Below are positions 1-7,400 of a DNA stretch of 16,245 nucleotides, one piece after another. Origin of the DNA: CAZTAR01 sp043813895 (GTDB lineage: Bacteria; Planctomycetota; Phycisphaerae; UBA1845; UTPLA1); the NCBI GenBank assembly GCA_043813895.1, contig JBDRKQ010000038.1:1-16245 (forward strand), in the 5' to 3' direction. How positions within the stretch are numbered: position 1 is the first letter of the stretch; each line of letters starts with the position of its first letter. The notes under the pieces were generated by a model, which saw only the letters and a program-made list of their open reading frames with translations, was not told the DNA's origin and searched no databases. Made by a program: the position numbers and the translations under genes.

Positions 1-569
1 CGGTAGAACCGTTTCAGCGTCGCCTCGCCGTCTTCCAGGAGGGCGACGACGGTCTCGCCGTTGTAGGGCGTTTCCCGCTGCTCGACGACCACCAGGTCAC
101 CCTCGGCGATGTGGTCGTCGATCATGCTGTCGCCCTTGACCTCCAGCAGGAACGTGCCGTGGCTCGACGAGAAGACCTCGTCCAGATCGATCACCTCCGG
201 GTCTTCGATTGCCTCGATGGGGACACCGGCGGCGATCCGGCCGACCAGCCGCAAACAGCCGGGCCGCTGGTCCGGAAGTTCCAGATGATCAGCCAATCGC
301 AAAGAGCGAGCCTTGTGCTTCTCGCGGCGCAAGAGCCCGCGCTCTTCGAGCGTAGTGAGGTGCTCGAAGACGGTGACCTTTGAGATGCCGAACCTTTCGG
401 CGATCTCGTCGTAGGTCGGGGAAAAGCCATGTTTGTGTGAGTAGTCCCGGACGAACGTCAGGATTTCGACTTGGCGGGGCGTCGCGGGACGCGTCGGCCT
501 CGGCTGGCCGCGACCGCGCGCGGACTTGGACGACCGGACTGACGATTTCTTGCGGCGTTTCGGCGGCAT
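1..569 (-). CDS. lexA: LexA repressor, C-terminus cut by window edge
   Basis: Transcriptional repressor of the SOS regulon, inactivated by RecA-stimulated self-cleavage. The 190 visible residues contain a basic, disordered-looking N-terminus (1-30), a winged helix-turn-helix (about 31-92, with SPTYDEIAERFGISKVTVFE), the Ala114-Gly115 cleavage site in RIAAGVP, the catalytic serine in GDSM (Ser148) and the catalytic lysine in ATLKRFYR (Lys186). So both members of the Ser/Lys dyad are present, and only the last few tens of residues lie outside the window. The start at 569 is supported by an AAGGAG Shine-Dalgarno (complement of 577-582) 7 nt upstream. The 30-residue basic lead before the DNA-binding domain is longer than in E. 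coli LexA. The recognition helix differs from E. coli LexA, so its operator cannot be predicted from the classical box, and no obvious operator was recognised upstream. Confidence 0.95.
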   Translation of the reverse strand, partial: MPPKRRKKSSVRSSKSARGRGQPRPTRPATPRQVEILTFVRDYSHKHGFSPTYDEIAERFGISKVTVFEHLTTLEERGLLRREKHKARSLRLADHLELPDQRPGCLRLVGRIAAGVPIEAIEDPEVIDLDEVFSSSHGTFLLEVKGDSMIDDHIAEGDLVVVEQRETPYNGETVVALLEDGEATLKRFY

Positions 570-1151
570 GGGTCTGCTCCTTCGACGGCGGCCACGATCT
601 GCCGGCGAGCCCCTGCGGTCCTAAGACGAGCAACGGCCAATCCCCCCCGTCGGCAACCTTGCCTACAACTCTCTCCGTATTCTCGGCATCGCACGCAGAC
701 GCCCGAGTGAGGATGCCGTCTTCATCTCCACCTCGGTATTGAACCGCCCGGATGCCCTCGCTCGGTCTCGGTCGCGACCCCGGCGTCCAATCGACGCGAA
801 ACGCGCCGCCAGGGCCGAACGAACACAGTGGCATTGCCTGATCTTGCATCGTGAAGCCGGTCCATCTCGAAGCAACCGAGTCACACGCAGCCGCCCGGTC
901 GCAATCCTGCGACCGAGCCCGCCGGCGTTGGCCAGAAGGGGGCTCCCGGGCCGTAGGTTCGCGGGACCCGAGAGCCGGATTCACCTGGCCAGACAGCCGC
1001 TGCGGCACGCGCGACCATCGCTTCCCAGCGACACGAATTCCAATCGCACAGGCCTCTCCAGCCCGTGCCGCTGAAAGCTTAGCCTAACATCGACCAAACG
1101 TCAACCCAAACAAAAAGCAAAATCCGTATTTTCTTGCGGTGGTCGCCGAGA
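570..1151. other. Gap between divergent lexA and glyA without a supported gene
   Basis: This stretch must hold the lexA promoter (reading left) and leads into the glyA promoter (reading right). Open frames occur on both strands but show no recognisable domain, no good ribosome site and no convincing codon bias, so I call none of them. The sequence becomes clearly A-rich at about 1084-1135, where GC content drops, as is common just upstream of a promoter. An imperfect inverted repeat lies at 941-976 (GGCTC/GAGCC plus CGGG/CCCG arms with one mismatch between them). I found no tRNA and no convincing LexA operator. Confidence 0.5.
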
Positions 1152-1180
1152 TTGCCCAAAACGACCGAGAAGCCTACAGT
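1152..1180 (+). promoter_or_regulatory. Putative sigma-70-type promoter of glyA
   Basis: TTGCCC (1152-1157) and TACAGT (1175-1180) are separated by 17 nt. Each hexamer matches its consensus at four of six positions. The element lies just downstream of the A-rich dip and about 67 nt before the glyA start. It was found by eye, so a chance match is possible. Confidence 0.35.
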
Positions 1181-1246
1181 AGGGCCCTGGCTAGGCGTCA
1201 GTAATCCAGAGTTTTCCCACGAGGTATCCCCCCCAGAGGTTTCATC

Positions 1247-2569
1247 ATGGCCCCAACGGACAGTAACCCAATCGCCCGACAGGACCCGGAGGTTTGGAAG
1301 GCGTTCGTCGCCGAAGAGCAGCGGCAGCAGAACACACTCGAATTGATCGCGTCAGAGAACCACGTCGGCCCGGCCGTCCTTCAGGCCGCCGGCTCGATCT
1401 TCACGAACAAGTACGCCGAGGGCTATCCAGGCAGGCGCTACTACGGCGGTTGCGACAACATGGACGCGGTCGAACAGATCGCCATCGACCGTGCGAAGAA
1501 GCTCTTCGGCTGCGATCATGCCAACGTCCAGCCGCACTCCGGAAGCCAGGCCAATCAGGCCGTGTTTCTCGCCGCGATGCTGCCGGGCAGCCGGTTCGAC
1601 GAGGCCCAACAGCGCGAGAAGTATCCCGGCGAGCCCACGCGGACGCCGGGCGACATGGTCCTCTCCCTGCACCTCGACCACGGCGGACACCTCTCGCACG
1701 GCAAGTTCGTGAACATCAGCGGGAAGTGGTTTCGCGTGACGCACTACCGCGTGGATCGCGAGACCGGCCGCATCAACCTCGACGATGTGCGGCAACTCGC
1801 GCAGGCGTGCAAACCGAAACTCATCATTACCGGCGCGTCCGCCTATCCGAGGGCTTGGGATTGGGCGGGTTTCGCGGAAATCGCCAAAGACGTCGGAGCG
1901 CTGCTGTTGGCGGACATCGCCCACATTGCCGGCCTGGTCGCCGTCGGCCTGCACGCCAACCCCGTGCCGGTCTGCGACTTCGTCACCACCACCACGCATA
2001 AGACGCTTCGCGGTCCGCGCGGCGGGCTGACCATGTGCAAGGAGGAGTGGGCCAAAAAGATCGACTCGGCCGTGTTCCCGGGGCTCCAGGGCGGCCCGCT
2101 GATGCACATCATCGCGGCGAAGGCGGTGGCGCTCGGCGAGGCGCTCAGACCCGAGTTCAAGGCCTACCAGCAGCAGGTCCTCGACAACGCGAAGGCCCTG
2201 TCGGAATCACTGCTGGCTCGCGGCCTCGACCTGATCTCCGGCGGGACCGACACGCACCTGATGCTGGTCGATCTTCGCAAGCAGTACCCGGATGTCGCCG
2301 GCGCCCAGGCCGAAGACTGGCTCGGCCTGGCGAACATTGTCGTCAACAAGAACATGATCCCGTTCGACGAGCGGAAGCCCATGCAGACGAGCGGCCTGCG
2401 CATCGGCACCCCCGCCTTGACAACGCGCGGCATGGGAACGGACGAGATGAAGAAGATCGCCGAGATGATCAACCGCGTGCTATCGTCGCAAGGCGACGAG
2501 GCCGTGATCGAGTCCGTTCGCGGCGAGGTGATCGATCTCTGCAATCAGTTTCCAATGAAGCACACCTGA
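1247..2569 (+). CDS. glyA: Serine hydroxymethyltransferase
   Basis: Cytosolic PLP enzyme converting serine plus tetrahydrofolate to glycine plus 5,10-methylene-THF, the main entry of one-carbon units. Family signatures in order are LELIASENHV (31-40), NKYAEGYPGRRYYGG (54-68), the aspartate of LLLADIAHIAG, and TTTTHKTLRGPRGG with the PLP-binding lysine at Lys252. The C-terminal GLRIGTPALTTRGM segment is also present. At 440 residues it is slightly longer than E. coli GlyA, largely because of an insert of about 20 residues around 114-133 before the conserved PGD. The start follows an AGAGGT-like ribosome site. The stop codon overlaps an ATG (TGATG at 2567-2571) in the frame of the next gene. 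The cyclohydrolase-like gene about 1.2 kb downstream belongs to the same folate pathway. Confidence 0.97.
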   Translation: MAPTDSNPIARQDPEVWKAFVAEEQRQQNTLELIASENHVGPAVLQAAGSIFTNKYAEGYPGRRYYGGCDNMDAVEQIAIDRAKKLFGCDHANVQPHSGSQANQAVFLAAMLPGSRFDEAQQREKYPGEPTRTPGDMVLSLHLDHGGHLSHGKFVNISGKWFRVTHYRVDRETGRINLDDVRQLAQACKPKLIITGASAYPRAWDWAGFAEIAKDVGALLLADIAHIAGLVAVGLHANPVPVCDFVTTTTHKTLRGPRGGLTMCKEEWAKKIDSAVFPGLQGGPLMHIIAAKAVALGEALRPEFKAYQQQVLDNAKALSESLLARGLDLISGGTDTHLMLVDLRKQYPDVAGAQAEDWLGLANIVVNKNMIPFDERKPMQTSGLRIGTPALTTRGMGTDEMKKIAEMINRVLSSQGDEAVIESVRGEVIDLCNQFPMKHT

Positions 2570-2613
2570 TGCGATCACTCTTGTCCCCAGCAGCCCGCGG
2601 CAACACTGTGGCA

Positions 2614-2628
2614 CCGGCGTCTCGCCGG
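2614..2628 (+). terminator. Short GC hairpin 45 nt after glyA, possible terminator or processing signal
   Basis: CCGGCG and CGCCGG form a perfect 6-bp stem around a TCT loop. No U-tract follows, so it is not a standard intrinsic terminator. It could be an RNA-stabilising hairpin at the glyA 3' end, or part of the repeat-rich spacer. Confidence 0.25.
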
Positions 2629-2643
2629 GGGTCTTCCCGGCCA

Positions 2644-3420
2644 ATGCCCTGTGACGAAGTGCTCCGCTACACATCGAATGATGGGTGCCACTGGCAGCTT
2701 ATCTGCCAGTGCTCTGTCCCCACATTCGGTGAGGATCGCACTGGCGGACCAGCCGCCAGTGGCACCCTCTCGTGGGCGAAGTCAGCCGCGAGGTCCGCGC
2801 TCGTCTGGCTCGTGTTGTTGCTCGTCGCCGGCTGTACGGGGTCCGCCGACATCCGGTTCGTCTCGCTTGACGCCAAGGAAATCGATCCGCCCCCAACAAC
2901 CGTGTTTCCATTCGCCGCGCAGGAGTGCTACTGGTGGATCGATGCGGCAGGCGAGCTGAACATCGCGATGAGGTGCAGGCAACGCAGCCTCTTGCTGGGC
3001 AAGTACGGCCACGTCGATTTCGACATGTCTCTTGTCCTGGGCGATCCGCCGGCAGGCAGTGGGCGGAACTACAAGATCGGCCGACGCGAGACGCGCACCT
3101 TCTTTCTCTCAGCATTCCACGCCCAACGGCTCACATCCTATTCCGGCATCGTCGGCGTTACCGTCAAAGACGACGGCACCTTGCGCGGCAGCTTCCGCAT
3201 CTGGATGAAACCCCAGGCCGAACTGCAAATGCTCTCATTCTTCCCTCAACGCCCGGGCCCGCTGTTGTGCTTCGGCACATTCGAGGCCGTGGAGGACGCC
3301 CCGAGTGGCCTGAAGATTAGGGGTCACTGTGAGTCCAAAGGGGGGAAGCGAAGCCCACGAACGGACTCCCCTCCGACAACACGACCGGCTCTCAGTGAGG
3401 ATCGACCAACGGCCCGTTGA
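2644..3420 (+). CDS. Putative lipoprotein of unknown function, start uncertain
   Basis: The reliable part begins with a signal-peptide-like segment, a basic stretch (AKSAARS) followed by ALVWLVLLLVAGC. This ends in a good lipobox whose cysteine codon is at 2833-2835 (residue 64 from the ATG used here). The mature part would be about 195 residues, with a tryptophan/tyrosine-rich ECYWWIDAAGELN segment and beta-like strands, and I recognise no family. The start is problematic: no ATG, GTG or TTG gives a normal-length signal peptide, because the frame upstream runs through the double-hairpin repeat. In-frame starts exist at 2569 (overlapping the glyA stop), 2644 and 2659. I used 2644 because it follows the post-glyA hairpin. 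An inserted repeat may have displaced the original start. The C-terminal tail is rich in Pro, Ser, Thr and Arg and looks disordered. Confidence 0.6.
   Translation: MPCDEVLRYTSNDGCHWQLICQCSVPTFGEDRTGGPAASGTLSWAKSAARSALVWLVLLLVAGCTGSADIRFVSLDAKEIDPPPTTVFPFAAQECYWWIDAAGELNIAMRCRQRSLLLGKYGHVDFDMSLVLGDPPAGSGRNYKIGRRETRTFFLSAFHAQRLTSYSGIVGVTVKDDGTLRGSFRIWMKPQAELQMLSFFPQRPGPLLCFGTFEAVEDAPSGLKIRGHCESKGGKRSPRTDSPPTTRPALSEDRPTAR
2683..2767. repeat. Double-hairpin palindromic repeat, copy 1
   Basis: Two hairpins are nested in a larger inverted repeat. Hairpin A has arms CACTGGCAG (2689-2697) and CTGCCAGTG (2703-2711) around a 5-nt loop. Hairpin B has arms CACTGGCGG (2739-2747) and CCGCCAGTG (2753-2761), also around a 5-nt loop. 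The outer ends GGGTGCCACTGGC and GCCAGTGGCACCC pair over 13 bp. The same architecture recurs at 8043-8101, with a single-hairpin copy at 4478-4503. It resembles a REP/BIME-type dispersed element and lies inside the open frame leading into the following lipoprotein. Confidence 0.85.
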
Positions 3421-3522
3421 CGGGTTGCCCCGCCGTGTCGGCCTTATCCTCGATCTCTGTTAGTCCGATCCGGCTTTTCGCTTCCACTTCCTTCAGAGTC
3501 CGACTCACGATGGACACTCGCA

Positions 3523-3648
3523 TTGGGCCGGCCACTCAAGATCGATGTCAGCGAAAAGACCAGGGAGTTGCTCGCGGGCGTGTTCTTCCTGCTCATCCTT
3601 GGGGCGGTCATCGGATTGGTGACGCTGATCCAGTGGCGGCACCTGTGA
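3523..3648 (+). CDS. Very small single-span membrane protein
   Basis: This frame encodes 41 residues from a TTG start. A charged, soluble-looking segment (KIDVSEKTRELL) is followed by one strongly hydrophobic span (AGVFFLLILGAVIGLVTLI) and a QWRHL tail before TGA. The hydrophobic run and the clean polar-to-apolar boundary look like real coding sequence. The start is doubtful: an ATG at 3510 lies 13 nt upstream in another frame, so either TTG 3523 is used or a one-base change separates the ATG from the membrane segment. Topology by the positive-inside rule is unclear. It sits between the lipoprotein and the cyclohydrolase gene. No function is assigned. Confidence 0.45.
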   Translation: MGRPLKIDVSEKTRELLAGVFFLLILGAVIGLVTLIQWRHL

Positions 3649-3709
3649 GCACATCGGTGCTGGCACCGCCCGTGGTCCAGGCCGGCTGTTTTGCGAGCGG
3701 AGGTCTTGG

Positions 3710-3715
3710 TATCAT
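3710..3715 (+). promoter_or_regulatory. Possible -10 box before the cyclohydrolase gene
   Basis: TATCAT matches the -10 consensus at five of six positions and lies about 36 nt before the ATG at 3751. No good -35 hexamer is found at the expected distance, so this is weak evidence. Confidence 0.2.
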
Positions 3716-3750
3716 GCCGGGGCGGCTATGAGTTCAAAGGAGTGAAAGGA

Positions 3751-4362
3751 ATGCTCTTACTGGATTCGGACACAACCGACGGGTTCCTCGACAAGTTAGC
3801 CTCACGAGCGCCCACACCGGGCGGCGGCAGCGCCAGTGCGGTGGTGGGCGCCGTGGCCGCGGCACTGTGCGGCATGGTGGGACGGCTGAACGACAAGAAG
3901 GACGGTGAGCCCGGCCCGCTGCACGACACGATCGCAGCAGCCGACGAGTTGTTATGGCGGTTGAAGAGCCTTGCCGGGGAGGATGTAGAGGCGTTCACGG
4001 GGCTCATGTCGACCTGGAAGCTCTCCGACGCCGAGCCGGACAACGTCGCCAAGAAGCAGACTGCCACGATCCTCGCCGCCGAAACGCCTCTGACGATCAT
4101 GGCCAAGGCCTATGACGTGATGAAGCTTGCTCGTGCCGGCTTGGAGAAGTCGAAGAAGAACTGTCTCTCGGACGCCGGCGTGGCGGCATTTGTGGCCCAG
4201 GCAGCGTTGGAGAGCGCGCGGGTGAACGTGATGATCAACCTGCCCGGCATCAAGGACGAGCAGACACGGGCGAAGCTTGCGAAGCGTGCAGCCACGCTTC
4301 TGGCAGACGCCAGGGCATTGCGTGAAGAAGTGGACAGGCTGATAGACGCGAACTACGCGTGA
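3751..4362 (+). CDS. Cyclodeaminase/cyclohydrolase family protein (FchA-like)
   Basis: Family of the C-terminal domain of formiminotransferase-cyclodeaminase, which includes bacterial methenyltetrahydrofolate cyclohydrolase FchA. Evidence is the N-terminal glycine-rich signature PTPGGGSASA (21-30), the Ala-rich helix after it, the all-helical composition and a length of 203 residues, usual for stand-alone members. The likely reaction is hydrolysis of 5,10-methenyl-THF to 10-formyl-THF, or deamination of formimino-THF. No formiminotransferase gene is seen, which favours the cyclohydrolase role. The start at 3751 is chosen because AAAGGAG (3736-3742) lies 8 nt upstream; an upstream TTG at 3691 would add an unlikely Cys/Gly-rich lead. 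Its linkage to glyA supports a one-carbon role. Confidence 0.85.
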   Translation: MLLLDSDTTDGFLDKLASRAPTPGGGSASAVVGAVAAALCGMVGRLNDKKDGEPGPLHDTIAAADELLWRLKSLAGEDVEAFTGLMSTWKLSDAEPDNVAKKQTATILAAETPLTIMAKAYDVMKLARAGLEKSKKNCLSDAGVAAFVAQAALESARVNVMINLPGIKDEQTRAKLAKRAATLLADARALREEVDRLIDANYA

Positions 4363-4440
4363 TGGCGCGGCCTTCGGCCACGCGCAGGAGGGACCGAGGG
4401 GCAAGGGGGTCACGGGGTTTGGCGGGAATGGTGCGTCAGG

Positions 4441-7400
4441 ATGCGGCCGACGAGCTTTCACGGGATTGCGCGGGAAACACTGGCGGGCAAGCTGCCAGTG
4501 GCACTAGCGAAGCCGCCAATAGTACCAGCACGGCTGATCTCTCCGATCCTGATTCTCCTGTTCTCTTGGGGAGCCGTTTTCGGAGACGAGCCCCCTGCAA
4601 GTGCTGCAGCAGACACTCCAACGAGCGCCCCCACGAGCATGCCGACGAGTATGCCTGCAAGTGCGCCGGCCAGCGCGCCAGAGAGCGCGCCAGCCGTACC
4701 ATCTCTCCAACGGGCGCGTGCATGTTTTCTTGAAGGCGCGTATGAAGAAGCGATCGAGGTCTATGAAACGCTCGGCAGCAAGGCGGGCAGCGCGGTTCGA
4801 GCCGCGTGCGGGCGATCTGAGATCGATCTTCAAGTCGGCGACTATAAGGCGGGGATCGAACGCCTGCGATTGCTGGAGAAAGCAGGGCGTTCTTCGGCGG
4901 ACTGGCATGCGAGCCTGGCCACCCTGTTGGCCGAGACAGGCGAATACGAGCAGGCAATCCGGCACAACCGTCGCGCGATTGAGATTGATTCGGGCCATTA
5001 TCGCGCGAGGCGACAGCTCGGCCGACTTCTCGAGATGCTCGGGCACTACACGGAGGCGCTGGAGACCTACGCGTTCTTCGAGGAGGTCACGACCAGCGGT
5101 CCCTTACCTGACACGCCGGAGGAACTGACCGATCTCGGCACGGGGTTCTACCGTGCCTCCGTGCTGCGTCGCCATTCAAACATGGTGCAGCGCACGCGGC
5201 ACGTGCTGCGGGAGGTCTATCAGGAAGCCTTCGACGTTGTGGACCCGCTGTACTGGCCGGGTCGGCTGGCGGCTGCCGAGCTATTGCTCGAGAAGCACAA
5301 TCTCGCCGACGCGCGCGATGATTTCGAGAGGATCATCGCGCAGAACCCCAAGGTCGCCGCGGCGCGCATCGGTCTTGGGCTCACCGCGATAGCGGAATGG
5401 GAATTCGAAGAGGCTGAGAAGTCCGTTGAAACGGCGCTAAAGATAAACCCCCGAAGCGTGTCTGCGCGGATGTTGCTCGCGTCCATTTGCATGATGGACC
5501 GGCGATACGAAGATGCGGCGGCGACGGCCAGGGAAGCGCTCGAGACGAACCCGAATTCGATTGAAGCGCTCAGCCTGTTGGCGGCCGCTCAGGTGCGCCT
5601 CGGCGATCAGACGGGTGCGGAGGCCACGCGGCGCCGCGTGGAGAAGATCAACGCGAAGCCGGCGCGGCTACACTACGAGTTGGGCGTCTGGCTGTCGGCT
5701 GCCAGGCAGTACGATGACGCCGAGCGGCACTATCTCCAGGCGATCGAGTTCGCCCCCTTCTGGCCCGAACCAAGGACGGACCTCGGCCTCGTGTACATGG
5801 AGACCGGCCAGGAGAAACAGGCGAGGCAGACGCTGGAGGCCTCTTTCGCGCTCGACAGCTTCGACTATCGCACGCACGGCATCCTGGACTTGTTGGACGA
5901 GCTGGACAAGTTCGAGCGGGTCGAGACACAGCACTTCATCATCAAGTACGACGAGAAGCAGGACGGCGTGATCGGAGCCTATTTCGCCGAGGCGCTCGAG
6001 AAGATGTATTCCGAGGTGTGCCAGGCGTACGGCACCGAGCCGGATGCGAAGACCATGATAGAGGTGTTTCCCAACCACATGGGCTTCAGTATGCGGACCG
6101 CCGGCCGGCCTTTCATCGGGACCATTGGCGCCTGCACTGGTCGCGTGATCGCCATGTCCGCGCCCAGACGGGATGCGTCGGTGTTCGGGCGGTATAATTG
6201 GGCGTTGGTATTGCGGCACGAGTTCACCCACACGGTGACAATCGCGGCGACGGAGAACTGGATCCCGCGCTGGCTGACCGAAGGGCTGGCTGTGTCGCAG
6301 GAGCATACGCGGCGCTCCTGGAGCTTCAAGAAGTTGCTGAGTGATGCGGTCATCGAGGATCGGCTGTTCACGCTTGATGCGATCGACTGGGGCTTCGTGC
6401 GGCCGAAGCGTTCTACCGACTGCGGGCAGGCGTACGCACAGAGCGAGTGGATGGTCGAGTACATCACGGAGCGATGGGGACCGCAGGCGATCGCCGACCT
6501 GCTGGCAGCCTTTCGAGATCTGAAGAAGCAGCCGGAAGCCGTCCGCCAGGCGCTGAAGATTGACTGTGAGACGTTCGATCGGGACTTCAAGGCGTGGGCA
6601 ACGAAGCACGCCACGCAGTGGGGCATGCCGCACGAGCCGGAGGAGACAGTCGAGGAGATCGAGAGGAAGCTGGAGGAGGCGCCGGAAGATGCGGAGTTGC
6701 TCGCCCGACTGGCGATCGCCCAACTGCGCGGAGGGGACTTGGAGAAGGCCGAGGAGACGGCCCGCGAAGCGCTCGCAGACCATGAAAACGACAAGCACGT
6801 ACTGGAGGCATTCTGCCATGTGGTGATCGTGAAGATGTTGCGAGAGAAGGACTTCGCCGTTCGGCCGGTCCTGATCGACGAGGTTGAGCCGTTCCTTCGC
6901 AAGCTGATCGAGCTCGATCCGGAGAACCCCTCGGCGATCAAGTACCTCGGTTACGTCGAGCAATCGCGGCAACGCTGGAAGGAGGCGTCGCAGTGGCTGC
7001 TGCGATATCAGCGGCGGTTTCCCGAGGATCCGGACACGTATCGACGCATGGCGAGCGTTCACCTGAAACAGGACAAGACACAGCTCGCCTTGCACCAGTT
7101 GGAGACGCTTTTCGAGCTGGTGGAGGATGAGCCAGCGGTCGCCGCGAAGATTGCCGGGCTCCACCGGAATGCCAGGCGGCACGAGCAGGCGGCAACGTGG
7201 TATCGTCGGGCGATTGACATTGACCCCTACGACCCGGACATCCACGCGGAACTGGGGGGGGAATACCTGGTGCTCGGCCGGCTGCTCGAAGCCGAGCGGG
7301 AATACAAACTCGTCTGCCGGCTAACCCCTAACAAGGCGACCGGTTTCGAGGGTCTCAGTCGGGTTTACGCGGCGATGGGTAACCTGAAGGAATCCGAAGC

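Noticed and set aside
941..976. Imperfect inverted repeat as a tRNA or intrinsic terminator
   Set aside because: There is no cloverleaf or T-arm consensus and no T-run after the stem.
739..1087. Two overlapping + strand frames in the lexA-glyA gap
   Set aside because: The translations are Arg/Pro/Ser-rich with no hydrophobic core, and there is no ribosome site. This is typical of non-coding GC-rich DNA.
3417..3731. Open frame of 104 codons after the lipoprotein gene
   Set aside because: Its translation is low-complexity with no domain, and it overlaps in another frame the mini-protein segment that has a convincing membrane span.
5668..7245. Open frame of 525 codons on the - strand opposite the TPR/peptidase gene
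   Set aside because: It is the antisense shadow of a gene with clear motifs, and its low-complexity Leu/Arg-rich translation shows no domain.
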